Below are positions 23,781 through 32,802 of a stretch of 64,000 bases of DNA, in pieces. Below the pieces are notes generated by a model. It was not told where the DNA came from. It was given only the letters and a program-made list of their open reading frames with translations, and made no database searches. The stretch comes from Rhodospirillaceae bacterium (lineage in GTDB: Bacteria; Pseudomonadota; Alphaproteobacteria; Rhodospirillales; Rhodospirillaceae), in assembly GCA_040219235.1 (NCBI GenBank), contig JAVJSV010000011.1, positions 930,001 through 994,000 of the forward strand, read 5' to 3'. The position numbers and the translations under genes were made by a program. Each line of letters opens with the position of its first letter. Position 1 is the first letter of the stretch.

Positions 23781-24851
23781 TTAGGATTCGCTTTTTCGGG
23801 ATTCTAGCTTGGGTAGAATGTGTTCCCCGAATTTATCGATATCGTGCTCAAAGTCAGGGAAAGCGAACATACAGGCACTCACGCCCGCTTCGTCATAAAT
23901 GCGATCTAAATAATTCGCGACAGTCGCGTAAGACCCAACAAGCGTCGGCAGGCCCATAAACATCGATTTGCGTTTCAGGCTTTCAGACATGCCATCGGAT
24001 TTATCGAGTTCAGCCTGGCCAACGAGGTTGGTAATCGCTTCCTCATCAGCGCCTTCCACAATGTGCTCAAAACGTTTGAGAGCATCCTGATCTGTTTCGG
24101 CCGCAAAAACGTTGAAGAGGGCAATGGTGCCGACGTCGCGTTTTAATTCAGTTGCATGAGCTTGAAGTCGCGATGTGATGCTTTTGAAGGCTTCAATGTC
24201 GCTCTCGATATCATGGCTATTACCCCCTGCGATCACGAAGTTGCGGTCGCCCAACTCGGCTGTGAAGCGGATACCGCGGTCCGACTGACCAGCGCAAACC
24301 AATGGGATTGGTGTTGTCGGCTGTGGTTTGATCTCGGCATTGTTCATCTCAAAGAACTGGCCTTTAAAGTTCGATTTCCCAGTTTCCCATAGCTCTTTTA
24401 GAATTTGCACGTACTCGGTTGCATAATCATACCGCGTGGCAAAGAATTCATCGCCTGGCCATAAGCCCATTTGGTTGAATTCTTCTTTGTACCACCCGGA
24501 AACAATGTTCAGGCCAAAGCGTCCTGGGCAAACAGCTTCAATGGTTGAGGCCATGCGGGCCGCGACGGCGGGATGCAGAGACAGGTTTGTCACCGATGGA
24601 ATAAGCTTGATCTTGCTTGTGACTGGTGCAAGCGAGGCGGTTAAAGTGAAGGAATCAAGGGCGTAATCCCAATACTCAACTTCACCGCCGAAGCCACGAA
24701 ACTTAACCATGGATAAAGCGAAGTCGAAACCTAGCGCTTCACACTTCAAAGTCACGTCGCGGTTGAGTTCCCATGTAGGCCAGGTCGGCGGTACATTTTT
24801 CGAAATAATGAAGCCGCCTTTTGCGATCGGTAGGAAGATGCCGATTTCCAT
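23781..24851 (-). CDS. RutA-like flavin-dependent monooxygenase
   Basis: About 356 residues of the luciferase-like (LLM) family, very close in pattern to pyrimidine oxygenase RutA: IGIFLPI at the start, CEALGFDFALSMVKFRGFGG, GRFGLNIVSGWYKEEFNQMG, WPGDEFFATRYDYATEYVQ, PLVCAGQSDRGI. RutA uses FMNH2 and O2 to open the uracil ring; this protein may act on another cyclic amide or heterocycle, since no rutB-rutF genes are here. The start is ambiguous: adjacent ATGs at 24854 and 24851 fit the family N-terminus; 24866 is also open. Confidence 0.88.
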   Translation of the reverse strand: MEIGIFLPIAKGGFIISKNVPPTWPTWELNRDVTLKCEALGFDFALSMVKFRGFGGEVEYWDYALDSFTLTASLAPVTSKIKLIPSVTNLSLHPAVAARMASTIEAVCPGRFGLNIVSGWYKEEFNQMGLWPGDEFFATRYDYATEYVQILKELWETGKSNFKGQFFEMNNAEIKPQPTTPIPLVCAGQSDRGIRFTAELGDRNFVIAGGNSHDIESDIEAFKSITSRLQAHATELKRDVGTIALFNVFAAETDQDALKRFEHIVEGADEEAITNLVGQAELDKSDGMSESLKRKSMFMGLPTLVGSYATVANYLDRIYDEAGVSACMFAFPDFEHDIDKFGEHILPKLESRKSES

Positions 24852-25022
24852 CATAGCTAAGTCCATCCTTTTATTCGTTTATCAATCTAAAGGTGGTGGA
24901 TTGGACGACGAATTACCAATGGAGTTCAAGCCCTTCAGTGTTTTTGGCTCACTGATTCTAACGATTGCGTGGTGCGAGGGCTGGCAAGTAAGTTGGGGCT
25001 CAACATTTTATGGAGGTCTTAC

Positions 25023-26066
25023 ATGCCGTCCCTTTTTGGCGCACTTACAGCCCTAGCCATTCTAATACTGGGCTTTAGCAGCTCTCCTTATGCTCAGCCT
25101 GGCTGGCCGCTTGAGGTGGACGCAGGCTGGCAAGAGGCCGTGCTGAGCGTAAGTGATGCAACACAATGGCAGACTCAACTCCAAGACATTGCGGGCTGGC
25201 AGCCAATTTTGTCTGGCGATGTGGATAGACGGCAGCTTGCGCTTTGGGGGCTTGATGGCGAAGTTTCAGCTAGATTTATCGTCTTGCAGAACCCAGGCGA
25301 AACACAGGGCTTAGTCCGCCTGGTGCAGTTCTCCGGTGCGGAGCAAGTGCAAATACGATCCAGCGCGCAATCCTGGGATACTGGCGGGTTTCTATCCCTA
25401 TTGCTGAGGTCACGTGGCGTTGATCAGAATTTTGCAGATGCGCGACGCTACCAATGGACCGGCTATAATGATCCCGTAACTCTGTATCTTGGGCCAGAGC
25501 GTAGTCTTAGGAATGTTGTGTTGCGCGGGCCGGATGGCATTAACTTCGGTGTTTATGAACGCGTGGTCCCTGGCCTGGATGGCTGGCCAAACCTCAAAAA
25601 AATGAGCCGTCCTTTTAATGCGATGCAAATCGTCAAAGATCGAGACGCAACCGTCGCTTTCTACGAGGACGTACTGGGCTTTGTTTCAATGTCGATTGGA
25701 AACGCGCCTGCAGCCCAAGAAGATGCCAACAACTTTGGACTTCCGGCTAATTTGGTAACTTCAACGCCTCTCAAATCCGCGATCATGCATCCCATTGGGG
25801 GGGAAAGTGGTCGCGTTGAGTTTGTCGAATGGGATGGCTTGGAGGGGCGTGACCTGACCCACCGGGCTGTGGCTCCTAACCTGGGTATCTTAACTCTACG
25901 CTTCCCTGTTGCTAACGCTGAAAAAAGGGCGAAGAACATCAAAGATAACGGCGGGCGTGTGTCGGGGCCGCCTGTGATTGTTTCAATGCCACCTTATGGT
26001 GACGTTAAAATGTTCTCAGTGACGACGCCCGACGGTGTTTTTCTCGAAATGTTTCAGCCTCTTTAG
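25023..26066 (+). CDS. Exported two-domain VOC (glyoxalase-fold) protein
   Basis: ATG 25023, with GGAGG seven bases upstream, gives a Sec signal (LTALAILILGFSSSPYAQ). The ~325-residue mature part contains two vicinal-oxygen-chelate modules at about 30-170 and 195-345; the second has NAMQIVKDRDATVAFYEDVLGF and ends MFSVTTPDGVFLEMFQP, with a likely metal-ligand Glu near the end. VOC proteins include ring-cleavage dioxygenases and glyoxalases; periplasmic ones are uncommon. It is divergent from the RutA-like gene and convergent with the OmpA-like gene. Substrate unknown. Confidence 0.8.
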   Translation: MPSLFGALTALAILILGFSSSPYAQPGWPLEVDAGWQEAVLSVSDATQWQTQLQDIAGWQPILSGDVDRRQLALWGLDGEVSARFIVLQNPGETQGLVRLVQFSGAEQVQIRSSAQSWDTGGFLSLLLRSRGVDQNFADARRYQWTGYNDPVTLYLGPERSLRNVVLRGPDGINFGVYERVVPGLDGWPNLKKMSRPFNAMQIVKDRDATVAFYEDVLGFVSMSIGNAPAAQEDANNFGLPANLVTSTPLKSAIMHPIGGESGRVEFVEWDGLEGRDLTHRAVAPNLGILTLRFPVANAEKRAKNIKDNGGRVSGPPVIVSMPPYGDVKMFSVTTPDGVFLEMFQPL

Positions 26067-26070
26067 AGTG

Positions 26071-26754
26071 TCAGGACCTAGTCGCCAGAATCGGTGAAAT
26101 TTGAATCTCTACGCGCCGATTGGCTTGCTTGCCGGCGGCTGTTGTGTTCGATGCAATTGGCCGCGTCTCACCATATCCGGCTATGAGCAATCGCTCTGGG
26201 AGCACGCCTTTAGACACGATTTCTTGTGCAACGCTTCGTGCCCGTCTCTCAGATAGGGCCTGATTATAGTTTTCACCGCCATCGCTATCCGTGTGGCCGG
26301 CGACATCAATCATCGTCTTGTCGAATTCTCTGAGCACCTTTGCAACGGATGTTAATGCGTTATATGAGCCGGATCGGATTTGAGCGCTATCGACATCAAA
26401 GGTGATGCTCTGATCCATATTAAGACGGATTTCGTCGCCAACCCGTTCGATTTTGACGCCTGAATTACGTAATTCATCACGCAGTTTTTCTTCTTGCCGG
26501 TCCATATATAAACCAACGCCACCGCCTGCGAGTGCGCCGACGCCAGCCCCAATCAGGGCGTTGCGCTGGCGTTCTTTTGAATTGTCGCCTGTGATGAGGC
26601 CAATCACCGCACCACTGGCCGCTCCAATGCCCGCGCCGATGGTCGCTTTGGAAACCTCTTGCTCATTGGTGTAGGGATCATATGTGGTGCAAGCGCTTAA
26701 GAGAACGACGCCCGCAGTCAAAGTTGTTACAGATTTAATCGAACGAAATGCCAT
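26071..26754 (-). CDS. OmpA-family lipoprotein with glycine-zipper domain (YiaD-like)
   Basis: ATG 26754 with GAGGG upstream gives a lipobox (VVLLSAC), a glycine-zipper segment (IGAGIGAASGAVIGLITG and GAGVGALAGGGVG), and a C-terminal OmpA peptidoglycan-binding domain (FDVDSAQI, HTDSDGGENYNQALSERRARSV, GYGETRPIA, NRRVEI). It would anchor the outer membrane to peptidoglycan. A GGAAC-N16-CGTT promoter 45-69 bases upstream places it in the same general-stress group as sodB. Confidence 0.9.
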   Translation of the reverse strand: MAFRSIKSVTTLTAGVVLLSACTTYDPYTNEQEVSKATIGAGIGAASGAVIGLITGDNSKERQRNALIGAGVGALAGGGVGLYMDRQEEKLRDELRNSGVKIERVGDEIRLNMDQSITFDVDSAQIRSGSYNALTSVAKVLREFDKTMIDVAGHTDSDGGENYNQALSERRARSVAQEIVSKGVLPERLLIAGYGETRPIASNTTAAGKQANRRVEIQISPILATRS

Positions 26755-26798
26755 ATTACCCTCGTCAAGCCATGCATGAATATTCTGCATGACTAGGT

Positions 26799-26823
26799 AA
26801 CGCGGTGGGGCCAAGTTCGTTCC
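26799..26823 (-). promoter_or_regulatory. EcfG-type general-stress promoter (OmpA-like lipoprotein)
   Basis: Minus-strand GGAAC (26823-26819) and CGTT (26802-26799) are 16 bases apart, about 45 bases before the lipoprotein ATG. Confidence 0.75.
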
Positions 26824-26848
26824 AAATGATGTGAGATATTTCCCCGAC

Positions 26849-28840
26849 TCAGACGGCTAAACCAGCTTTATTGCCATCAGCAGTCGCGGTAACCACAACC
26901 CGAGGGGCGTAAGCATCGCCGATAACATGCATCTCTACGCCAGCTTTTCTCATTGCACTTTCCATGCCTAAATTTGGAATACGGGATGTTGCATAGGTAA
27001 ACAGACTGACATCATCAATCACCTGTTCTTCGCCATTAAAGACGTTTCTAACGGTGATCTGCCCTTCTTCAAACGCGGATTCAGGTGAGGGACTAAAGCA
27101 GGTAAGCAACTGCACCTTTTTCTGCATAAGCCGTGCGTAGATGCCCTGGCGATTCACCAGCGCTTCATCAGATGCAATCCGATCGCGCGGCGTCACAATA
27201 ATCACCCGGTCAAACTTATCAGCGAGCCATTCAGCTGACGCGTACGTCATTTTGGTGTGATCGTGATCATAGATCACAGCCGTTCCAGGTTGTGGAGAGG
27301 GGCGCTCAAGCAGCATGGCCATGGTTTCCCTTAGGTCCGGGAAAAACCCTTCATCTTTATATTCTTCAGGCAAAAACGATGGCCAGGACATTGTTGAGCC
27401 AGTGGCTAAAATCACAGCGTCTGGATTCAGCGCCAGGACATCAGAGTCTGATGCCGTGATGCCGAGTTCAAACTTAACATTGGCTTTCTTGGCATTGAGT
27501 TGCTGGTAGTCATAAATACTCGAGAGGTTCTCACCCCCAGGCAGTTCAGCGTGCAGCCGTGTCTTGCCGCCAACATCGCCTGAAATCCCAAAAACTGTCA
27601 CGTCATGGCCGCGGGCTCCTGCAATCCAGGCTGCTTCCATACCGGCAACACCTGTGCCGACGACGACAACTTTACGTTTGATTTCTGCTGGTGCAGGCCA
27701 CCAGTCCACTTCATCGGGTTGGCCGACGCGCGGGTTGTTGTCGCATTGTAGCCGCCCGCCTGCGATGATGACTTGCCAGCAGGTATTGCCTGAGACGCAA
27801 TAGCGAATTTGGGCTTCACGGCCTTCCATGGCCTTCTTGCCCCAGGCTGGGTCTGTCACCAATGGTCGTCCCAACATCACCAGATCTGCATGACCGGCTT
27901 GCACAGCGCGGTCGCCCTCGTTGGGGTCGGTAATCAGACCAAGGGCGCCGACCGGAATATCCCCAAACGGTTCCGCGATCTGTTTTATTTTCTCTACAAA
28001 AGGTGCCCTTTCTCCATGGAGATCGGGCAGGTGCCAGTACAAGGTGTCGGAATGCGACCCCCAACAGTAGGTGACGTAATCAGCATTGCCATTTGCGGCC
28101 ACTTGCTTGGAGATGTTTTTGGATTCCTCCAGATCAATGCTTCCAGGTACGCCATCTTCCCCTGGCAGTTTGACGCCAATGATGAAGTCACTGCCAGCAA
28201 GCTGGCGGATGGCGCTCATTAAGTCACAAACCAATCGCGACCGGCCTTCGATGTCACCACCGAATTTATCTTCGCGGGCGTTGGAATGAGGAGAAAAGAA
28301 TTGATGGAAAATATGACCGTGTCCGGCAGAGATTTCAATACCGCCCCAGCCGCATTCTTTCAGCCAGGCTGCAGACTCTGCAAAGTCTGCAATCATGATT
28401 TCCACTTCTTCTGTCGATAGCGCGTGAGGGACGGTCCAGCTTAGGTCATCTGGTAGGGGGGACGCACCGATCGAGTTGGCTTTACGACCGCCTTCGTGAT
28501 TACCACGCCCTGAGTCTTGAAGTTGCCCCAACATCAGACAACCTTCCGCGCCGACTTCATCGGCAAAGCGTTTTAAACCGTCCCCGTTGGCCTTGCCAAA
28601 CACTTGGATGCGGCGCGGGGCGACATTCCAACGGGTTGTACCCATAGGCTCTGTGATGGACATGGATACGCCGCCTTGGGCGCGATTCTTGTAGTAGGTG
28701 ATGGTGTCGTCGTTGACCGATCCGTCCGTCACATAACGTAATGACATTGAGGCGTGTACAAGTCGGTTTTTGAGCTGCTTACCGGCGACGGTGATTGGCG
28801 AGAACAGGTGGGGGTAAACGGGGTGCGGAGTATCAGTCAC
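26849..28840 (-). CDS. FMN/FAD NADH:flavin oxidoreductase, dienoyl-CoA-reductase-like
   Basis: 663 residues with an OYE-type FMN barrel at about 10-345 (SAGHGHIFHQFFSPHSNAR, GRPLVTDP) and an FAD/NAD(P) domain at about 388-660 (VVVVGTGVAGMEAA). This is the layout of trimethylamine dehydrogenase and 2,4-dienoyl-CoA reductase. In the Fe-S loop the expected CxxCxxC reads CVSGNTC, followed by Cys366, so one of four cluster ligands (position 351) is Gly. It follows the amidohydrolase gene by 102 bases on the same strand. Substrate unknown; a 3-Cys cluster or a non-Cys ligand would be unusual. Confidence 0.9.
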   Translation of the reverse strand: MTDTPHPVYPHLFSPITVAGKQLKNRLVHASMSLRYVTDGSVNDDTITYYKNRAQGGVSMSITEPMGTTRWNVAPRRIQVFGKANGDGLKRFADEVGAEGCLMLGQLQDSGRGNHEGGRKANSIGASPLPDDLSWTVPHALSTEEVEIMIADFAESAAWLKECGWGGIEISAGHGHIFHQFFSPHSNAREDKFGGDIEGRSRLVCDLMSAIRQLAGSDFIIGVKLPGEDGVPGSIDLEESKNISKQVAANGNADYVTYCWGSHSDTLYWHLPDLHGERAPFVEKIKQIAEPFGDIPVGALGLITDPNEGDRAVQAGHADLVMLGRPLVTDPAWGKKAMEGREAQIRYCVSGNTCWQVIIAGGRLQCDNNPRVGQPDEVDWWPAPAEIKRKVVVVGTGVAGMEAAWIAGARGHDVTVFGISGDVGGKTRLHAELPGGENLSSIYDYQQLNAKKANVKFELGITASDSDVLALNPDAVILATGSTMSWPSFLPEEYKDEGFFPDLRETMAMLLERPSPQPGTAVIYDHDHTKMTYASAEWLADKFDRVIIVTPRDRIASDEALVNRQGIYARLMQKKVQLLTCFSPSPESAFEEGQITVRNVFNGEEQVIDDVSLFTYATSRIPNLGMESAMRKAGVEMHVIGDAYAPRVVVTATADGNKAGLAV

Positions 28841-28942
28841 GTAACGCTCATTCTGGTTGTGGGGCTCAAATAAAAGGTCAAGTTATGTCATAGCCTGTCC
28901 TGAGACCCAGACCAACGGTTTACATGACGATGCTGTCCCGCA

Positions 28943-30544
28943 TCACTCTCTGGGCAGAGCCGTAAACCAGTTCTCGGTTCTTAATTGATCATAGATAGAA
29001 GCCATAACGGCACCCCCATCCTCTAAAACCCGGGATTCGTCATCTACCACTAAAGCGCCTTCAAAAACTTGCACATATCCGTCAGTAATGACGTGCTTCA
29101 CCATCAAGCCATTGGCATATAACAGGTTGTTCACGGGCTCGGGCGGTAAGGTGCCGCCACCTACCAGAAAGCCAGAGACGTCGATTGAAATGAGGTCTGC
29201 TTTAGCCCCCTCCACAATGCGACCGATGTCTTTCCGTTTCAGCGCATCTGCGGGAACAGAGGTCGCGTTTCTTAGCGCAGTCCACATGGTCGGGTTTTTG
29301 ACCGGCTGCGGACCATTTCTCAGGATCGCATATCTTGCTTGGCCATAAAGCACGGCCAGTTTTAGGTTCTCAAGGTAGTCGTTTGAGTGTGTATCAATCC
29401 CAATATTCACAGAAATTCCGGCGGCGAGGGCTTCTGGATAGTTTTGACTGAATCCCCCAGCGCCGCCGGCGGACGGGCAGTGGGCTAGAACCACGCCCTT
29501 TTTGATCAATATTTCTGGATCAATGGTCCAATCTAAGCCGCCCATATGGGCGCCAAAGACTGTTCCGTCCAATAGTCCGAAACTTTCCAGCCATTGCGTC
29601 GGGGTGACACCCCACATGCGTTTAACTCGCTCTGTTTCCTGACCGGATTGTGAGAGGTGGATATGCAGTCCCGTTCCCAGTTCTGTTACAGCGGCAGCGA
29701 GTGCGGTCATGGTGGCAGGCGTATGGGTGTCTGTGGCGTGGGGTGCCATCATGGGTAAAATACGTCCCTCGGACGCCCCCATTTTTTCTTTGGCGAAGGC
29801 CAAATTGGCTGCGATCTCGTCCAGGGTGCCGTCTTCCGAGTCCAGCAAAACCTGATCATCGGTGCGCGACCAGATCGGTTCGAGGCGGTTTGAACCAGGG
29901 ATCATGCCGCCGGGATACCCGCGTACCCCCCAAGCTTCTGCAACTCGCACATAAGCTTGTGCTTGCCGTAAACTGAGACTCATCTCGACATGAGTGGTGG
30001 TGCCGCTGCGTAAGAGTTCGGCCACGTTGTAGGCGGTCAGCTTATCCTGATCGCGGTCACTTAATTGTTCGACGAGCTCTTGCGGGCGTCGATTGTTAGG
30101 CCGTCGTCCATTTTCAATCAGGCCGCGTGTGGGTGTGGCCGTGCAGGCATGCGTGTGTCCGCTGATAAACCCAGGCGTTACGATGTGCTTGTGCGCGTCG
30201 ATGCGTTTGTAGTCACCGGCGATGCGGTCCGCAGAGACCTTGGCAATAAGACCACCTGAAACCAAGACCGATCCATTTTGAATCAACGCGTGCGTGCCGT
30301 TCTGCTCGACCAACAGCCATCCTGCTTCAACAACAAATTCACCGGCAGGAATGTCTCCTCTCTCTGGTCTTTGGGCCAGAGGTTTACGTGAGGTTAAGGA
30401 GGTGCCCGCAAAAGCTGAGGCCGCGCCCACTGCTGTGAGTGCGCTGCGTCGGCTAACGTATTTTTGAGTTGTATGATCATGTTCGCGAATATCTGACCCA
30501 CATAAAGCGCAAGGGCCATCGCTCATGAAAAGGGGAGTGGTCAT
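28943..30544 (-). CDS. Tat-signal amidohydrolase (TrzA/AtzA-like deaminase family)
   Basis: 533 residues. Metal ligands of the amidohydrolase barrel are visible: His130/His132 (SGHTHAC), HIHLSQ, GAHMGG and the Asp in IGIDTHSND. The family includes cytosine, S-adenosylhomocysteine and triazine deaminases or chlorohydrolases. The N-terminus is odd: a CALC and EHDH segment (12-24) precedes a twin-Arg motif SRRSALTAVGA (31-41), so a short zinc-ribbon-like leader lies before a Tat signal. If exported it would act in the periplasm. It heads the unit with the OYE-like flavoenzyme, suggesting joint catabolism of a nitrogen heterocycle (inference). Confidence 0.87.
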   Translation of the reverse strand: MTTPLFMSDGPCALCGSDIREHDHTTQKYVSRRSALTAVGAASAFAGTSLTSRKPLAQRPERGDIPAGEFVVEAGWLLVEQNGTHALIQNGSVLVSGGLIAKVSADRIAGDYKRIDAHKHIVTPGFISGHTHACTATPTRGLIENGRRPNNRRPQELVEQLSDRDQDKLTAYNVAELLRSGTTTHVEMSLSLRQAQAYVRVAEAWGVRGYPGGMIPGSNRLEPIWSRTDDQVLLDSEDGTLDEIAANLAFAKEKMGASEGRILPMMAPHATDTHTPATMTALAAAVTELGTGLHIHLSQSGQETERVKRMWGVTPTQWLESFGLLDGTVFGAHMGGLDWTIDPEILIKKGVVLAHCPSAGGAGGFSQNYPEALAAGISVNIGIDTHSNDYLENLKLAVLYGQARYAILRNGPQPVKNPTMWTALRNATSVPADALKRKDIGRIVEGAKADLISIDVSGFLVGGGTLPPEPVNNLLYANGLMVKHVITDGYVQVFEGALVVDDESRVLEDGGAVMASIYDQLRTENWFTALPRE

Positions 30545-30635
30545 CGGCGTTGTTTTCCCTTGCTCTGTCTTACCAACTCTAACCGGTCTGACGTTCTCTG
30601 TTAGGTAAGAACATCATTCTCTTTATTAACATCCA

Positions 30636-31067
30636 CTAGGAGTCAGCCGGGACAATTTGCACTGCATCAAAGCATTCGGCTTCACTCAGTGTGCCGAGGG
30701 TACAATGATTTTTCTTAAGCTTTACATCGTTGCTAAATTCATTGCACCGCTGGTTCTGTTGTACATCATGTGTCCGTATCGAAGCGCCATTGACCGGAAG
30801 TTCACTGCTGATGGAGAATAAAAATTCGTCATCAGCAGTAGCAAAGACGTCAAGACTGCTTAAAGCTATCTCTGTGTTGTTGATGACCTGAACCTTGAAG
30901 CGGCATCCGTTGCTGTAGCCAGCGGAATAGGTAAAGTCTTCCCGCTCAATAATCTTTATGTCGATTGTGCCGGAGTTCTCTGTTTCACCGCAAGCGCAGA
31001 CAGCGAGGGTAGTCAGTGCGCTGAGTGATAGATTACGAAGCCAGTGGGAACCTGTTGGGCCGGACAT
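30636..31067 (-). CDS. Putative lipoprotein of unknown function
   Basis: ATG 31067 is preceded by AAGGAAGGA and gives a 143-residue protein with a lipoprotein signal (LSLSALTTLAVCACGE). An in-frame ATG at 31127 would bury that signal. The mature part contains four further Cys (GCRFK, QRCNEF, NHCTLG, AECFDA), consistent with two disulfides in the periplasm, and a beta-rich pattern. No family recognised. Confidence 0.72.
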   Translation of the reverse strand: MSGPTGSHWLRNLSLSALTTLAVCACGETENSGTIDIKIIEREDFTYSAGYSNGCRFKVQVINNTEIALSSLDVFATADDEFLFSISSELPVNGASIRTHDVQQNQRCNEFSNDVKLKKNHCTLGTLSEAECFDAVQIVPADS

Positions 31068-31350
31068 AATATATCCTTCCTTAACTCCAGTAAGTGACAC
31101 GCTAGCGCAACCTAACGAATGTCGCACGCTAGCCTAGGATAGCCTTTCGAGCCAGACCCATGCGTAATATGCTTGTCATCATAGGATTAGCGCATGAAAG
31201 AGATGGAGGTTTTTCAGGGAAAACCGTTGTTATAATCACCTAGGGAACGATTCCGGTGAGTCGCTGTGCTTGGACTTGCAGCCTGTTTGGGCCTACACCA
31301 TTATCTACACAAGAGACTAAAACTATTTTGTTTAAAGAAAGGCGATATCC

Positions 31351-32439
31351 ATGCTGAATCTGTCACAACGCGGTCGCGCCGGCCTCCAGTTTCTCGGAGC
31401 CTTACAGCCCTATGCCTCAAGTCGAGTCCGCAGCATTGCAAAGTCTGAATTTGAAGCCGACCCGGAAGGTGCGGCGATTGTTGCAGAGCACGAGCGCGGT
31501 GGATCAAATGAGCCTTGGCCTGACCGTATCGCTAAAGCAAAAGCTGTGGCCGAGAAGTCTGTCGCCTACAAGCACGAGCGTTTTTATCAGCGCTACGTGG
31601 CGGAAGAAAATTTTGTGCGCGCCATCCCAGCGATTGAAGAAAAGCGCAGTGAGGCTGAGAAACTCGTTAATGTTGAGTTTAAAGATTGTGGCGGTTCTCT
31701 TGAACTCGACGACAGTGTCGAAGTGCCTGAGTACTATGAAGGTGTCGAATGGCATCTCGAGCCAGGGGGCTGGGATGGCTATGATCTCGCCGGCCCAATG
31801 TTCATGTCTGGCATCGCGCCATACGTCTTCAGTAAAGGCGGTTACGCGGCTGTTGAAGTTGGCGACAACATCATGAATCACCGTGTTGAGGTCACAAAGC
31901 GCCTGCCGAAAGATCATTATGATCGCATCTACGAAATGGGGTGTGGTGGTGTGGCAACGCTTGCGGCGTGTCACAAGAATTACCCAGAGGCTGAGTTAAT
32001 TGGCAGCGACCTCTCTCCAGCGATGCTTAAAGGTGGGCACAATGCTGCGCGTGCCATGGGTCTCCCCGTCACATTTAAACAGCGTGATGCGCGTGACACA
32101 CGCGAGCCCGATGAGAGCGTCGATGCTGTTGTGTTGTACGCCGTTTTTCATGAAATGCCTGTGGACGTTTGCGTCGATACCATTAAGGAGGCGTATCGCA
32201 TTTTAAAGCCGGGCGGAGATATTATTATTAATGATCCGCCGCCGTTTGCCGCCGTGCATCCTTTCCAGGCTGTCGTTTTGGATTGGGATACAGATAATCG
32301 CGGCGAGCCCTTTTTCTCTGAAACCTGCGCTATGGAGTGGGTTGATGTTCTCAAGGACGTTGGTTTTGTCGATACCAAAGCATTTGGTCTGGGGTCTCAA
32401 GGTTATCCTTGGGTTAATCTCGGCACAAAGCCAAATTAG
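31351..32439 (+). CDS. Class I SAM-dependent methyltransferase
   Basis: 362 residues; the C-terminal half is a Rossmann methyltransferase with motif I YEMGCGGVATLAA, motif II GSDLSPAML, and post-motif segments DARDTREPDESVDAVVLYAVFHEMP and RILKPGGDIIINDPPP. The first ~190 residues are a family-specific, mostly helical region. AGGCGAT precedes the ATG. It is followed by a small helical protein gene (27-base gap) and a GPH-family transporter gene, probably one operon. The methyl acceptor is unknown. Confidence 0.87.
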   Translation: MLNLSQRGRAGLQFLGALQPYASSRVRSIAKSEFEADPEGAAIVAEHERGGSNEPWPDRIAKAKAVAEKSVAYKHERFYQRYVAEENFVRAIPAIEEKRSEAEKLVNVEFKDCGGSLELDDSVEVPEYYEGVEWHLEPGGWDGYDLAGPMFMSGIAPYVFSKGGYAAVEVGDNIMNHRVEVTKRLPKDHYDRIYEMGCGGVATLAACHKNYPEAELIGSDLSPAMLKGGHNAARAMGLPVTFKQRDARDTREPDESVDAVVLYAVFHEMPVDVCVDTIKEAYRILKPGGDIIINDPPPFAAVHPFQAVVLDWDTDNRGEPFFSETCAMEWVDVLKDVGFVDTKAFGLGSQGYPWVNLGTKPN

Positions 32440-32466
32440 AATGCTGAACCTTCGGAGTAGCTTAAG

Positions 32467-32763
32467 ATGACGAAACCCCCTCCCAATCCCATTACAGGTT
32501 CAGATGAAATGGACGCGATGATGCGCATAAATACGGAGCTTATGTCTGAGCTTTGGATCCTGCGTGATCGCGTGACAGTCTTGGAGAAGTTACTTGAAGA
32601 CAAAGGCGTGGTTGCACGAAATGATATTAACGACTACGCCCCTGAAGGTCAGTTTGCTAAAGAGCTTGATGAAGAACGTGAGCGCTTTGTCCGTCGTGTT
32701 GCTGGCGCACCCTGGGAAGTAGAATTTACCGTTGAGTCCTTGGTTGAGCGCGGCCAGCGCTAA
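32467..32763 (+). CDS. Small helical protein of unknown function
   Basis: 98 residues, charged and without signal or TM helix. Residues 18-46 (MRINTELMSELWILRDRVTVLEKLLEDKG) form a leucine-heptad coiled coil, so it probably oligomerises. GGAG lies upstream of the ATG. Located between a methyltransferase and a transporter gene on the same strand; no family recognised. Confidence 0.7.
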   Translation: MTKPPPNPITGSDEMDAMMRINTELMSELWILRDRVTVLEKLLEDKGVVARNDINDYAPEGQFAKELDEERERFVRRVAGAPWEVEFTVESLVERGQR

Positions 32764-32802
32764 GCAAGATCCTATTGTAAGACCAACTTAAGAGGGTTGC
32801 GC

